A DNA stretch of 64,000 nucleotides from Phormidium ambiguum IAM M-71 (GTDB lineage Bacteria > Cyanobacteriota > Cyanobacteriia > Cyanobacteriales > Aerosakkonemataceae), in the NCBI RefSeq assembly GCF_001904725.1, contig NZ_MRCE01000009.1, positions 78,838-142,837 on the forward strand, in the 5' to 3' direction. This document shows, one piece after another, positions 27,135-36,628 of the stretch (position 1 is its first letter; every line of letters starts with the position of its first letter). A program made the position numbers and the translations under genes. The notes below the pieces were generated by a model. The model was given only the letters and a program-made list of their open reading frames with translations, did not search any database and had not been told where the DNA came from.

Positions 27135-28214
27135 TTAATTTGCTGTTGTGAGAACAGGTGTATGTAAATGTCCGTTGCGTTCAAACTGTCCAGCTAAAAT
27201 TTGTTGATAAACTGCTTCGTAACCATTAGTCATTTGTTTGACACTGAAGTTATTGATAATGTGTTCTCGGCAAGCGTGGCGATCGATTTTTTCAATCTTT
27301 TTCACTGCCTCAATACATTCCGCCACATCTTTGCATAAGAAACCTGTCTTACCATCTGCAATTACTTCCAAAGTTGAACCTAAATTCATCGCAATTACTG
27401 GTGTACCAGCTGCCATAGACTCAACCATCACTAACCCAAAAGGTTCGCGCCAAGTAATTGGAAATAACGTCGCCAGCGCCTTACCCATCAATTGATTCTT
27501 TTGATAGTGATTTGCTTCTCCTGTATATTGAATTTGTTCGCCGTCAATATGTGGTTTGATTTGGGTTGCAAAATATTCCTCATCCACTAGATCGACTTTA
27601 CCCGCCATTTTTAATGGTAAACCTACAGCTTTAGCAATTGCGATCGCATGATGAGGCCCTTTTTCTGGAGACATCCGACCCAAAAAAGCTAAATATGGTG
27701 GTTCATCAGGTTGGGGATAAAACTTATGACTGTCAACATCAATTCCGTTGTAAACCGTTGCTACATAATTTAACCCTAATCTAGATTCCTTTTGGGTATG
27801 GGAAATACTGATGTAAGGTTGCTCTTTAGCGTAGGTAAAAAGTTTTTCGTTATCTGGAGTAAAAATTCCATGCAAAGTGTGAACGGTGGGAGTTTTCACC
27901 AATTTGGCATAAGGCAAAGCTGACACACCCATGTGGGAATGAATGATATCAAACTCTGATGCTCGTTCATAAACCTGACTGAGTTGCAGCATTTCATAAA
28001 CGCCGTATTCTTTCACACTTGGATCGAGTCTAATTGCACGAGGATGTACGGATTCAATTTTAGCCAAACTAATTGAATCTCCTGATGCAAATAAGGTTAC
28101 TTCATGCCCACGACGTACCAACTCATCAGTTAGTAAACTAACGACCAATTCTATCCCGCCGTATGCTGGTGGTGGCACTCTTTCCCAGAGTGGGGCAACC
28201 TGAGCAATCCGCAT
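27135..28214 (-). CDS. GT4 family glycosyltransferase
   Basis: A 359-residue GT-B glycosyltransferase. The N-terminal acceptor domain starts MRIAQVAPLWERVPPPAYGG with the glycine-rich loop typical of GT4. HSHMGVSALPYAKLV and VHTLHGIF follow. The donor domain starts with LAFLGRMSPEKGPHHAI (about residue 192) and contains REPFGLVMVESMAAGTPVIA. The ATG has a strong AGGAGGT site 6 nt upstream. It is similar in layout to the transferase at 37562, including a shared IDR-ACRE segment near the C-terminus, so the two may be paralogues. The sugar and acceptor are unknown. Confidence 0.88.
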   Translation of the reverse strand: MRIAQVAPLWERVPPPAYGGIELVVSLLTDELVRRGHEVTLFASGDSISLAKIESVHPRAIRLDPSVKEYGVYEMLQLSQVYERASEFDIIHSHMGVSALPYAKLVKTPTVHTLHGIFTPDNEKLFTYAKEQPYISISHTQKESRLGLNYVATVYNGIDVDSHKFYPQPDEPPYLAFLGRMSPEKGPHHAIAIAKAVGLPLKMAGKVDLVDEEYFATQIKPHIDGEQIQYTGEANHYQKNQLMGKALATLFPITWREPFGLVMVESMAAGTPVIAMNLGSTLEVIADGKTGFLCKDVAECIEAVKKIEKIDRHACREHIINNFSVKQMTNGYEAVYQQILAGQFERNGHLHTPVLTTAN

Positions 28215-28938
28215 AACAAACCTCCTAAAATCGCAAATTTCTAGTTAGAAGCGCCTGCCTTCTTGACTTCAGAGCGAATCAAGCGACTCACTTGCACTAA
28301 AACTAGGGTTGAGCACCTTGATTTCGTGAGAATTTAACCGAATTTTATATTTTCAAATCAGTTTTCCGCCAATCGCCGAAGTAGGGAAATCCCTATCTCT
28401 TACAGTAAAAAAATGTATTTTATTTAACAGAATTTTTTCAACTTTTACCCTGTTTGCCATCTATCTTCCGGCACAAAGCTAAATAAAACGAACGGCACAA
28501 GTCAGATAATAGACGCTATTTATAACCGCGAAACTATTGTAAATTAAGGATAAATCAGATCGAGGAGGTAAATAATTTTATCTTTTTTCTCTGCTCAAAG
28601 AAGATTGTTTCTAGTTTTGCTGTAGACCAGGTTCGGTAAATACTACCTTCCTATTCAGCAAAAAAACATAAGAAAGGTTGATGAGACAGAAAAACCTATC
28701 TTTTTGGTCATGAAATTTAACTTATGTGGTGCGGTAAAGAAGACAAAAATTAAGCTACCACTGACTGACTTTCAAATTTGCTCTTCTATCATGTAGCAAA
28801 AAAGACACAGAATCAAGCTTTTTGTGTTTAAATATGGTGACTGACGGCAAGCGATTTTTAAACGTTGCCGTATTTCACAGGTCGAAGGAGATTCTTCGTA
28901 TACTATTTTCCTTAAAGTTATTTAGATAGTTTTGTGAT
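28215..28938. other. 724-bp intergenic region
   Basis: Lies between the 5' end of the GT4 gene and the 3' end of the minus-strand membrane-anchored protein gene. Next to the GT4 start it holds the ribosome-binding site AGGAGG. TAGGGA and TCCCTA (28381-28394) give a small hairpin. A GAGGAGGT at 28562 has no suitable start codon behind it. A 28-codon frame at 28710-28796 lacks a ribosome-binding site. No RNA gene or repeat family could be recognised. Confidence 0.35.
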
Positions 28939-29838
28939 TCATTTTTTCGTTTTGTTAGTTGGTTTAGTACCTGGTTTAGCTGCACCGTTATTGGGAGCTT
29001 TGGCTCCTGCACCTGGGGATGCCGGAGGTCGTCTCATGGGTGGTGGAGGTGGGGTTGGTGCTGCTGCTGCACCTGCTGGTTTAGGTACATCTCTGCGAGT
29101 CGCAAAGCTAACATTTACACCATCATTAGATTGTTCTAAAACTAACATTGGTGTGGGTTTAGCTTTTTGATCCCATTCCATGTGAACAATTCGACCTTGA
29201 ATTGTTGGTTGCCAGTTATCCGTCTCATCACTGGGACTTAAGAAGGTTTCGATACAGTCGATAATTTGATTGATGGTGGCAGAAGTAGCTTGGGTGGGTA
29301 ATTTCATCAACCGAATTTGAATTCGGAATAACACAGCCTTTTTCGCTTTTACTCCTTCTACGGGTAAATACTCAACATCAAAAGTTTCATCGACTTGTCT
29401 TCCAGAAGCACTAGCAATTCCTACAGCTGTTTGTTGAGCTTGGTTAGGACGAAGGGCAACGGCTATTTTTTCTTTTACCTTCACCTTAATTTGATTGACG
29501 ATCGCAAAGTGAAATACTTCCTCTGCCATCCGCATTCGCAAATAATCTAAGTTGAACTCTCTGGAATATACCAAGTCTGGATTAGTTTCCATCTTGCGAA
29601 TTGTTTCCAGAGCCAGCTTTAGTTTCTTGTCTAGTTCTTTGATGCGGAAATCTTCAAATCTCACCTTTTTATTTAATTTATCGATTTGAAGCTTGGAATA
29701 TACGCCTAAAGCTATTAGCAGTAAAGCTAAACCTCCAGACACTCCCATCCAAATATCAAATGATGAATCGGTGGGATTAGGTTTTTTGGCAGGAGTTTGG
29801 GCTAACAGGGGATCTACGAGAATAATTGAAACTGACAT
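28939..29838 (-). CDS. Membrane-anchored protein with Pro/Ala-rich tail, unknown function
   Basis: A 299-residue protein of a type conserved in cyanobacteria but without a name I can give. A short N-terminus ending LLAQTPAKK precedes a membrane helix (about 28-47). A probable coiled coil follows (about 49-85, KLQIDKLNKKVRFEDFRIK). The globular domain (about 90-245) has DYLRMRMAEEVFHFAIVNQI and RIQIRLMKLPT. The C-terminal ~55 residues are Pro, Ala, Gly and Lys rich and likely disordered, ending in a Lys-Thr-Lys tail. The GC-rich tail DNA contrasts with the AT-rich flanks. It has no operon partner. Confidence 0.65.
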   Translation of the reverse strand: MSVSIILVDPLLAQTPAKKPNPTDSSFDIWMGVSGGLALLLIALGVYSKLQIDKLNKKVRFEDFRIKELDKKLKLALETIRKMETNPDLVYSREFNLDYLRMRMAEEVFHFAIVNQIKVKVKEKIAVALRPNQAQQTAVGIASASGRQVDETFDVEYLPVEGVKAKKAVLFRIQIRLMKLPTQATSATINQIIDCIETFLSPSDETDNWQPTIQGRIVHMEWDQKAKPTPMLVLEQSNDGVNVSFATRRDVPKPAGAAAAPTPPPPPMRRPPASPGAGAKAPNNGAAKPGTKPTNKTKK

Positions 29839-30312
29839 TAGACTAATCCTACTGGGAACTAGGTATCTACTTATAGAATGCCCGTTAAAGAGGTAATTGC
29901 ATCAACAAAGTCAATGAAAGTCTCAAAAAGATTATAAATCCGTAATTTCACTGAGAATTATGCTTGTTTTGCGAATTTAGCATACATCTTAGTAAACTAT
30001 AGGTACATTATGTGTCCCAATAACATATTGTACGAAAAATAACTAAGGAGAATTTTCCGAATTTAAGCTCAATATAGTTGAATTATTCTATTCTAGTGAT
30101 AACAGAAAAAAGTGTCTACCTAAAATCAATAATACTTTTAAACTGGCTGGAAAGTTTACTCTGTTTAGGTCTAAAAAAAAGCATTTAGTTATACCAAATT
30201 CGAGGTTTACAAAGATAGATGTACTTATCGAATATTAAGAAAATATGATATTAATCTGACTTTTAGTTAGATAACTCTTGCTACACCAAATCTAATTTTT
30301 ATTTCACAAATC
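29839..30312. other. 474-bp intergenic region before the diguanylate cyclase gene
   Basis: AT-rich divergent region between the 5' ends of the minus-strand anchored protein gene and the plus-strand cyclase gene, so it must hold promoters for both. There are no open frames of note and no repeat found elsewhere in the window. I see no convincing RNA structure. Confidence 0.3.
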
Positions 30313-32556
30313 ATGGATCACCATTCTACTGACACTAAATTTATAGAAAAAACTAGATTTTGCCAAGCGCTCACTTTGGCGATCGCCCAATCAGTAGATT
30401 TCCAAAGTGCGATCGAATTAATCTTAAATCGAGTATGTGAATTGACAGGTTGGAATTATGGAGAAGCTTGGATTCCTCGGCTTGATGGCTCGGCTTTAGA
30501 ATATAGTCCGGTTTGGTACGGTAGTATCAATCATCTAGAATTATTCCGAAAGTTTAGTGAAGCATTAACTTTTCCCCCAAATGTGGGTTTACCTGGGCGA
30601 GTTTGGGTATCTAAAAAACCAGAATGGATTCCAGATGTCTCTCGAACAGCAAAAGCAATTTTTCCTCGAATGAAAATAGCCTTAACTTCCGGGTTAAAAG
30701 CTAGTTTGGCAATTCCGATTTTGGTGGGAGACTATGTTGTCGCAGTTTTAGTATTTTTTATGTTCAAATCTAAGGAAGAAGATAATGATTTAATAAATTT
30801 AGTTTCTAGTATTACTAATCAAATAGGTGAATCCTTTGAGCAAAAAAGAATTCAGGAAGTATTAAAAACTCAGTGTCGAGTCCTAGAACTTATTGCAGAG
30901 GGTGTGACTGTTTCTGATGAAAACACTAATATATTATTTGTTAGTGATTCGTTTTGCCAGATGCTTGGCTATACATCAAAAGAGTTAATTGGCAAAAAAA
31001 TATCAGTTATTAATAACTTTTTACCTAAAAATTTTGCCCAAATCCCACCAGAATTGGTTTCCGAATTAAATACCCAAGGATATTGGTCAAAAGAACTAAA
31101 AAATTTTCAAAAAAATGGAAATACGCTAATTACTAATACTCGTTTTTCCGATTTAACAATTTCTGGAAAAAAGTATTGGGTGGGAGTTTGGGAAAATATT
31201 ACTACCCAAAAACAAGTAGAATCAGAACTACGAAAAACTCAACAAAAATTAGCAGCTGCAATTGATTTATTGCCTGGGATTCCTTTTTTTGCCAATAACG
31301 ATCCTGATTGGTCAATTAAATCTTTTGGTAAAGATACTGAGGAATTAACAGGTTATACAATTACAGAATTATTGTCAGGTGATAAATCTTATAACGATAT
31401 AATACATCCTGAATATTTAACAAAAGTTTTACTGGCTATTGATGTGGCGATCGCTAAAAAACAAGATTACCAAGTTGAATATCAAATTTGTACGAAGTCG
31501 GGTGAAGAAAAATGGGTATGGGAAAAAGGTAGGGGAGTATTCGATCGCCAAGGTGTAATCATAAGTTTAGAAGGAATTATAATTGATATTACCGAAAGAA
31601 AACGAGCAGAAGAAGCATTACGCAAAGCCGAAAATAAGTATCGCAGTATTTTTGAAAATGCTGTAGAAGGAATTTTTCAAACTTCTGTAGATGGCAGATA
31701 CTTAATTGCTAATCCGATGTTAGCTCAGATTTATGGTTATGAATCTACAGAAGAATTATTGTTAGATTTCACAGATATTAAACATCAACTATATATCGAT
31801 CCTAATCGGCGAAATGAATTTATGAATTTAATTGAAGAACAAGGTGCTATTTGGGGTTTTGAGTCAGAAGTTTATCGTAAAGATGGCAGCATAATTTGGA
31901 TTTCTGAAAATGCTTCCGGTTTATATAATAGTGAAGGAAATTTGATTGGTTACGAGGGGACAGTAATCGATATTACTGAACGTAAACGAGCCGAAGCAAT
32001 AATTCAATATCAAGCATTTCATGACTTACTAACAACTTTACCTAATCGAGCTTTGTTTAATGAAAGTTTAATGATATCGCTACAAAACGATCCGACAAAT
32101 CAGCATAAATTTGCGGTCATGTTTCTCGATTTAGACCGCTTTAAAAAAATCAATGATACTCTAGGTCATGCAGTAGGCGATCGCTTATTACAAAATGTTG
32201 CTGAAAGGTTAAAAAATTGTCTGCGCGAAGGAGATACGGTTGCTCGTTGGGGAGGCGATGAATTTACGATATTACTAACGCAGATCAATACTATAGATGA
32301 TGCTGGTAAAGTTGCTCAAAGAATTATTGATGCCCTTAAATTACCATTTTTTATAGACAATCACGAAATTAATACTAGTACCAGTGTTGGTATCGCTGTT
32401 TATCCTGAAGATGGCAAAGATGTTGATACTCTCTTAAAAAACGCTGATTTAGCTTTGTACACAGCGAAGAACAATGGCAGAAACAATTATCAGTATTATA
32501 TGCTGGAAAATCATCAATCAATCTTCCAAACAGTCCTAATTCAACCTAATATTTAA
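30313..32556 (+). CDS. GAF-PAS-GGDEF diguanylate cyclase
   Basis: Signalling enzyme that makes cyclic di-GMP from two GTP. The 747-residue protein has an N-terminal GAF domain (about 10-185), three PAS/PAC units (about 190-305, 310-435 and 440-565, two ending in DITERKRAEE-like C-motifs), and a GGDEF domain (about 575-735). The active site is RWGGDEF (GGDEF at 647-651). The inhibitory I-site RxxD (R638-D641) sits exactly five residues before it, so product feedback is predicted. There is no EAL or HD-GYP domain and no membrane segment, so it is soluble. The GAF domain lacks an obvious bilin-binding Cys motif, and its ligand is unknown. Confidence 0.93.
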   Translation: MDHHSTDTKFIEKTRFCQALTLAIAQSVDFQSAIELILNRVCELTGWNYGEAWIPRLDGSALEYSPVWYGSINHLELFRKFSEALTFPPNVGLPGRVWVSKKPEWIPDVSRTAKAIFPRMKIALTSGLKASLAIPILVGDYVVAVLVFFMFKSKEEDNDLINLVSSITNQIGESFEQKRIQEVLKTQCRVLELIAEGVTVSDENTNILFVSDSFCQMLGYTSKELIGKKISVINNFLPKNFAQIPPELVSELNTQGYWSKELKNFQKNGNTLITNTRFSDLTISGKKYWVGVWENITTQKQVESELRKTQQKLAAAIDLLPGIPFFANNDPDWSIKSFGKDTEELTGYTITELLSGDKSYNDIIHPEYLTKVLLAIDVAIAKKQDYQVEYQICTKSGEEKWVWEKGRGVFDRQGVIISLEGIIIDITERKRAEEALRKAENKYRSIFENAVEGIFQTSVDGRYLIANPMLAQIYGYESTEELLLDFTDIKHQLYIDPNRRNEFMNLIEEQGAIWGFESEVYRKDGSIIWISENASGLYNSEGNLIGYEGTVIDITERKRAEAIIQYQAFHDLLTTLPNRALFNESLMISLQNDPTNQHKFAVMFLDLDRFKKINDTLGHAVGDRLLQNVAERLKNCLREGDTVARWGGDEFTILLTQINTIDDAGKVAQRIIDALKLPFFIDNHEINTSTSVGIAVYPEDGKDVDTLLKNADLALYTAKNNGRNNYQYYMLENHQSIFQTVLIQPNI

Positions 32557-32695
32557 CCACCAAAAAGCAATATATTAATTCATTAGTGCTTAATTGACAC
32601 AGCAGGTAAGAAAAATAGGAAAATAAAGTATTAGCTTTACTATAATTTTTAGTAAAGATTTCTTCATTAATATAGAAGCAAAAATCTAAAATCGA

Positions 32696-33466
32696 ATGAC
32701 TCAACCTGAAGCATTACAATCTCTACTAGAAGCAGTAGCTAATGGTAGAGTTAGCCCAGATGTCGCAATGGAAAAACTCAAGCATTTGGCTTTTGAACAA
32801 GTAGGCGATTTCGCCAAAATCGATCATCATCGACAACTGCGAACCGGGTTTCCTGAAGTGATTTGGGGTCCTAGTAAAACACCAGATCAAATTGCCCAAA
32901 TTTTTCAGGCGATGCAGCAAAAAAATCCTGTAGTAATGGCAACAAGAATTACGCCGGAAGTGTACGCCGAAATTGAGGAAAAAGTACCTCACCTTTACTA
33001 CTACCCAAGTGCTCGAATTTGCGCGACGGTTCCTGCTGCTTTAGAACCTCAATATTCCGGGACAATTGGTATTCTTTCTGCGGGAACAGCTGATTTACCA
33101 GTTGCGGAAGAAGCGGCAGTTACCGCTGAACTTTGCGGTTTTCAGGTGCAGCGTCTTTGGGATGTAGGCGTTGCGGGAATTCACCGTTTATTGAGTAACC
33201 GTCATGTCATCGCCCAATCTCATGTTTTAATCGTGGTGGCGGGGATGGAAGGCGCTTTGCCTAGTGTGGTGGCGGGTTTGGCAGATTGTCCGGTGATTGC
33301 TGTTCCCACGAGTGTTGGTTATGGCGCAAGTTTTGGCGGTCTTGCTCCGCTATTGACAATGTTAAATTCTTGTGCTGCTGGAGTAGGTGTGGTGAATATT
33401 GATAATGGTTTTGGGGCGGCAATTTTGGCCGGACAAATTCTCAGAACGGCACAAAAGATAGTCTAA
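32696..33466 (+). CDS. larB: Nickel pincer cofactor biosynthesis protein LarB
   Basis: AIR-carboxylase-like enzyme that carboxylates and hydrolyses nicotinic acid adenine dinucleotide, the first step to the nickel-pincer nucleotide. The 256-residue protein has an N-terminal helical part with FAKIDHHRQLRTGFPEVIWG (about 40-58). The carboxylase core (about 110-250) contains SAGTADLPVAEEAAVTAELCG, VVAGMEGALPSVVAGL and PTSVGYGASFGGLAPLL. All of these are LarB hallmarks. No larA, larC or larE gene lies within the window, so the rest of the pathway must be elsewhere or the protein serves another enzyme. Confidence 0.92.
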   Translation: MTQPEALQSLLEAVANGRVSPDVAMEKLKHLAFEQVGDFAKIDHHRQLRTGFPEVIWGPSKTPDQIAQIFQAMQQKNPVVMATRITPEVYAEIEEKVPHLYYYPSARICATVPAALEPQYSGTIGILSAGTADLPVAEEAAVTAELCGFQVQRLWDVGVAGIHRLLSNRHVIAQSHVLIVVAGMEGALPSVVAGLADCPVIAVPTSVGYGASFGGLAPLLTMLNSCAAGVGVVNIDNGFGAAILAGQILRTAQKIV

Positions 33467-33480
33467 TGACTGAATAATTA

Positions 33481-33511
33481 AGGACTGGGGACTGGGGACT
33501 GGGGAGTTTTT
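33481..33511. repeat. short tandem repeat GGGGACT
   Basis: AGGACT followed by repeated GGGGACT units and a final GGGGAGTTTTTT lie 14 bp after the larB stop. A CTCTGCGTCCTCTGCGTC tract at 33541-33559 follows. Both are typical cyanobacterial intergenic filler. The U-run after the G-rich units has no complementary arm, so it is not a clear terminator. Confidence 0.6.
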
Positions 33512-33590
33512 TAGTTATTAATAAACTTCTCTATCTTTGCTCTCTGCGTCCTCTGCGTCTGGAGCGGTTAAAAATTTCACATTTTAGTAT

Positions 33591-34403
33591 ATGCAAAATT
33601 CCGATCGTAATTTATCACCCAATAAGAATGAATTTCTAGCTTTACGGGTTGCGGTAATTGTATTGAGTGCTAGTTGTTTAGAGTTAATTTTTCGCCAGTT
33701 TAAGTGTAATTTAGGGGAATTTTTTGGTTTGTTTTGGGTTAATTTTTTATTTTTATTAATTTTATTTTATTGGCCTCTTTACTTGAAAAGCAAGTTTAAT
33801 GGGGATTTATTAAGTTCGTTAACAGCTAGGTTAAGTTTATTTTTCAATGCGGTGCTTAAAGTAGCTTTTTATATGTTGTTTATAGCGATCATAATGGTTT
33901 TTGTTTTAAGTTATTTACAACAAGGTGTTAGCGATAATTTATTGTTTTTACCATTGTTATTTATCTGGCCTATTTATGCTTTTTTAGAGTTAAAGCAATA
34001 TTTAAGAAAAGCAATTTTACCATTTTTGATTAGTATATTTACTTTAGTAACCATCCAATTTTTGAATATTCATAATCCAAGTTTAGCAAGTTTTGATGAA
34101 GATTTACCTGCGTTTACGGAAGTAGTGAATCTGGTGCAAAGGGGAGAATTACCAGCAGACAAAACTGATAATCAAGTTTCCGAAATTAAGCTTCCTTGTA
34201 AGTATCGTTATTTAGTTGGTTGTCCAAATCGGAAAATAGTCGTTAAGCAGCAGGGAAAGGCGATCGAGATCTTTTTTTGTCAGGATCGATCGCGCTTTTC
34301 TCAAGGTATTACAGGTTTTGTTTATCGTTCAGATAGTAAAGATATATCGAATCAAGAGATGAGAAAAATCAAAGATAATTGGTTTTGGCAAAACATAAAA
34401 TAA
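33591..34403 (+). CDS. Hypothetical integral membrane protein
   Basis: A 270-residue protein with five predicted membrane helices (about 16-36, 43-64, 88-108, 115-134, 141-160) and a soluble C-terminal domain of about 105 residues. That domain contains three Cys (in LPCKYRYLVGCPNRK and FFCQDR) and a Gly-Phe-Val-Tyr strand. I recognise no family. It starts at ATG 33591 directly after a repeat tract. The next gene is convergent, 28 bp away. The arrangement suggests a membrane-tethered domain, but no function is proposed. Confidence 0.6.
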   Translation: MQNSDRNLSPNKNEFLALRVAVIVLSASCLELIFRQFKCNLGEFFGLFWVNFLFLLILFYWPLYLKSKFNGDLLSSLTARLSLFFNAVLKVAFYMLFIAIIMVFVLSYLQQGVSDNLLFLPLLFIWPIYAFLELKQYLRKAILPFLISIFTLVTIQFLNIHNPSLASFDEDLPAFTEVVNLVQRGELPADKTDNQVSEIKLPCKYRYLVGCPNRKIVVKQQGKAIEIFFCQDRSRFSQGITGFVYRSDSKDISNQEMRKIKDNWFWQNIK

Positions 34404-34431
34404 GAAAGCTAGATGAATTTTCCTATATTAA

Positions 34432-35052
34432 TTAAACAAATACAGATAACCATTTCGGATAAGCATAAGAATCTACTAAATTTAATTCTCGATCTGGGAA
34501 GGTTTGAAACATTTTTTTGGCAACAACTTCTAAATTAGTTATTAAATTTTCATCTGTCCCTGAAGCTTCAAAACCTAAAGTCCACCAGTCATGATGATTA
34601 ATAATTAATTGAGTTAGTTCAATATTACAACCATTTTGCAAGGTGTTTTCTGTTGATGCTGGCGTTAAACTATAATCATCACTAACTAAATAACGAATTT
34701 GCGATCGCACTTTTTCTACCTTCACCCATTGCCCTTGAACAATAATATCTGGAGTCAACAAATTCTCTAACTTCGCATCTTCACAACTAGATTTGATCCA
34801 CTTTTCAGCAGCACCGATCGCATTATTTCTGAACTTCCATATCCCTAATCCTGTAACTCTGAGCTTAGTTTCTAAGCGATGTTGGCGTAGTTTCACTCCT
34901 AGAAATTCGCACCCAGGAATTAGTAAATACCAATCTTCTCGCTTTTCTAATGGTTGACAAATTTCCCGCAATACATCCTTAGTAAACCAATTTTCAATTA
35001 CTGGAGGTACTACACCCCGACTAAACCATCTAATTTCGCTAGTAGTCAGCAT
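34432..35052 (-). CDS. Conserved-looking protein of unknown function
   Basis: A 206-residue soluble protein with no signal or membrane segment. It begins with a distinctive TTSEIRWFSRGVVPPVIENWF, has GVKLRQHRLETKLRV near 50-66, and ends in a helical part followed by PKWLSVFV. The spacing of charged residues in EIRWF and KLRQHRLETKLR is loosely reminiscent of a CYTH-type tunnel fold, but the diagnostic ExExK is not clear, so this is only a possibility. It is divergent from the CyanoP gene, 100 bp away. Confidence 0.6.
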   Translation of the reverse strand: MLTTSEIRWFSRGVVPPVIENWFTKDVLREICQPLEKREDWYLLIPGCEFLGVKLRQHRLETKLRVTGLGIWKFRNNAIGAAEKWIKSSCEDAKLENLLTPDIIVQGQWVKVEKVRSQIRYLVSDDYSLTPASTENTLQNGCNIELTQLIINHHDWWTLGFEASGTDENLITNLEVVAKKMFQTFPDRELNLVDSYAYPKWLSVFV

Positions 35053-35152
35053 TACCAGTTCTCCGAAAATTCTTCGATCTAAAAAAGTGTCCCATAAATG
35101 GGAAAATATAACCGCCTAGAAAATTACAATACTGACAAAAGGAATGTAACAA

Positions 35153-35692
35153 ATGCTAAAACGAATTGTAGTGCTACTATTAGTGGGACTGACTATCACC
35201 TTGAGTGGCTGTGTTTCCGCAACCGGGGGCTTGAAAAGTTATATTGATACCAGCGAGGGATATCAGTTTTTATATCCTAATGGTTGGATTCAGGTGCAAG
35301 TATCAAATGGCCCTGATGTGGTATTTCATGATTTAATTGAAGAAACAGAAAATGTGAGTGTGGTAATTAGTCCTGTAGCATCTGGAAAAACTCTTCAAGA
35401 TTTAGGAAGTCCAGGTGAGGTAGGATACAAATTATCGAAAAGTGCGATCGCACCTCCAGGATCGGGAAGAGAAGCAGAATTAATTAATGCCGAAGCAAGA
35501 GAAGGCGGCGGAAAAACTTATTACCTTTTAGAATACGCAGTGAAGTTGCCCAATAAAGAACGACATAATCTTGCTAGCGTAGTTATTAATCAAGGTAAAC
35601 TTTACACTTTTAATGCTTCAACTACAGAAAAACGATGGCAGAAAATAAAAAATCAATTCCAACAAGTTGTTGATTCATTCCAAGTTTATTAA
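35153..35692 (+). CDS. PsbP-related lipoprotein (CyanoP)
   Basis: Lumenal thylakoid lipoprotein of the PsbP family, associated with photosystem II assembly in cyanobacteria. The 179-residue precursor has a signal peptide ending LSGC with C20 as lipid attachment site. The mature domain shows the PsbP pattern SYIDTSEGYQFLYPNGWIQV (about 29-48), VVFHDLIEETENVSVVISPV, LGSPGEVGYKL and a final VVDSFQVY. An AAAGGA site precedes ATG 35153. Length and motifs are normal for CyanoP, which lacks the plant-type N-terminal extension. It is monocistronic, with repeats after its stop. Confidence 0.92.
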   Translation: MLKRIVVLLLVGLTITLSGCVSATGGLKSYIDTSEGYQFLYPNGWIQVQVSNGPDVVFHDLIEETENVSVVISPVASGKTLQDLGSPGEVGYKLSKSAIAPPGSGREAELINAEAREGGGKTYYLLEYAVKLPNKERHNLASVVINQGKLYTFNASTTEKRWQKIKNQFQQVVDSFQVY

Positions 35693-35694
35693 AT

Positions 35695-35803
35695 TAGTCA
35701 TTAGTCATTTGTCATTAGCTATAAGCAAGGACAAATGTTGCGATTTGCCAAAAATCCTTAATCAAACATTATGCCAATTGCAAATGACAAATGACAGATG
35801 ACA
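35695..35803. repeat. TCATTTGTCATT-type inverted repeat element
   Basis: TTAGTCATTAGTCATTTGTC (from about 35695) and CAAATGACAAATGACAGATG (from 35780) are roughly complementary and bracket about 60 bp. The unit recurs in weaker form at 26896-26935 (TTAGTCATTAGTGATGAGCC). It fills the gap between the CyanoP gene and maf and even runs into the extended reading frame upstream of maf, which supports the later maf start. Confidence 0.6.
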
Positions 35804-35833
35804 AACAACAAATTAAAAATGACTAGTAACAAA

Positions 35834-36433
35834 ATGCCTAAATTTATTTTAGCTTCGGCTTCTCCAGCACGGCTTCGCTTGTTACAAAATTTGGGAATTG
35901 AACCAATTGTTTTGCCCAGTGATTTTGATGAGTCGCTAGTGAATATTAGCGATCCCGAAGAATTAGTAAAAACTTTAGCATTACGAAAAGGCGAAACAGT
36001 AGCAGCACAAAAAACAGCAGGGTTAGTATTAGGTTGTGATTCAGTTTTAGCAATTGAAGGGCAAATTTATGGAAAACCAGCTGACGCAGGTGAAGCGATC
36101 TCTCGTTGGCAACAAATGCGCGGAAAAGTTGGCGAATTGTTAACAGGTCATGCTTTAATTGACTTAGAGTGTGCTAAAACGTTAGTACGTTGTCAAGTGA
36201 CAGAAGTTTATTTTGCTAACGTTAGCGATCGGCAAATCGCCGCTTATGTTGCCACAGGTGAACCCCTAAAATGCGCGGGATGCTTTGCATTAGAAGGTAA
36301 AGGTGGTCTTTTCGTAGAAAAAATTTTCGGTTGTCACAGCAACGTCATCGGACTCAGCTTACCTCTGCTGCGTCAGATGTTAAATGAACTCGGATATGAT
36401 ATCACCGACTTTTGGGGTTTACACACAGCTTAA
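35834..36433 (+). CDS. maf: Maf-family nucleoside triphosphate pyrophosphatase
   Basis: House-cleaning enzyme that hydrolyses non-canonical or modified nucleoside triphosphates to monophosphates. The start is placed at ATG 35834, which gives the canonical [18 protein letters not shown]-terminus; earlier ATGs (35798, 35819) are encoded by the dispersed repeat. Key motifs are SASPARL, DFDES (near 36), [16 protein letters not shown] (about 68-83) and the C-terminal [21 protein letters not shown]. It has 199 residues, normal for the family. Co-transcription with neighbours is unlikely, because the gaps hold repeats or almost 200 bp. Confidence 0.93.
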   Translation: MPKFILASASPARLRLLQNLGIEPIVLPSDFDESLVNISDPEELVKTLALRKGETVAAQKTAGLVLGCDSVLAIEGQIYGKPADAGEAISRWQQMRGKVGELLTGHALIDLECAKTLVRCQVTEVYFANVSDRQIAAYVATGEPLKCAGCFALEGKGGLFVEKIFGCHSNVIGLSLPLLRQMLNELGYDITDFWGLHTA

Positions 36434-36628
36434 TTGTTAAAAATAGTTAATTTTAAAAATTGGGTTTCTTTGCAGATATCTGGGAATACTAGTGGTAGGC
36501 GGAGCAGAACTAAGGTGAAATTTGCCGTGTGATTACTTCTGTAACTTTTTCAGACTTTTGCATTCAACATTTTTCATCTTAGTAATATTCTTGCTCCATT
36601 TATTCTTCTCTACCCTTGGTTTCAGGTT

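Noticed and set aside
28710..28796. 28-codon frame in the long gap before the GT4 gene
   Set aside because: No ribosome-binding site, and no recognisable motif. A 10-codon frame just upstream is equally unsupported.
28934..29170. Gly/Ala-rich plus-strand frame
   Set aside because: It is the complement of the Pro/Ala-rich tail of the anchored protein gene, whose own frame has a membrane helix and a coherent domain.
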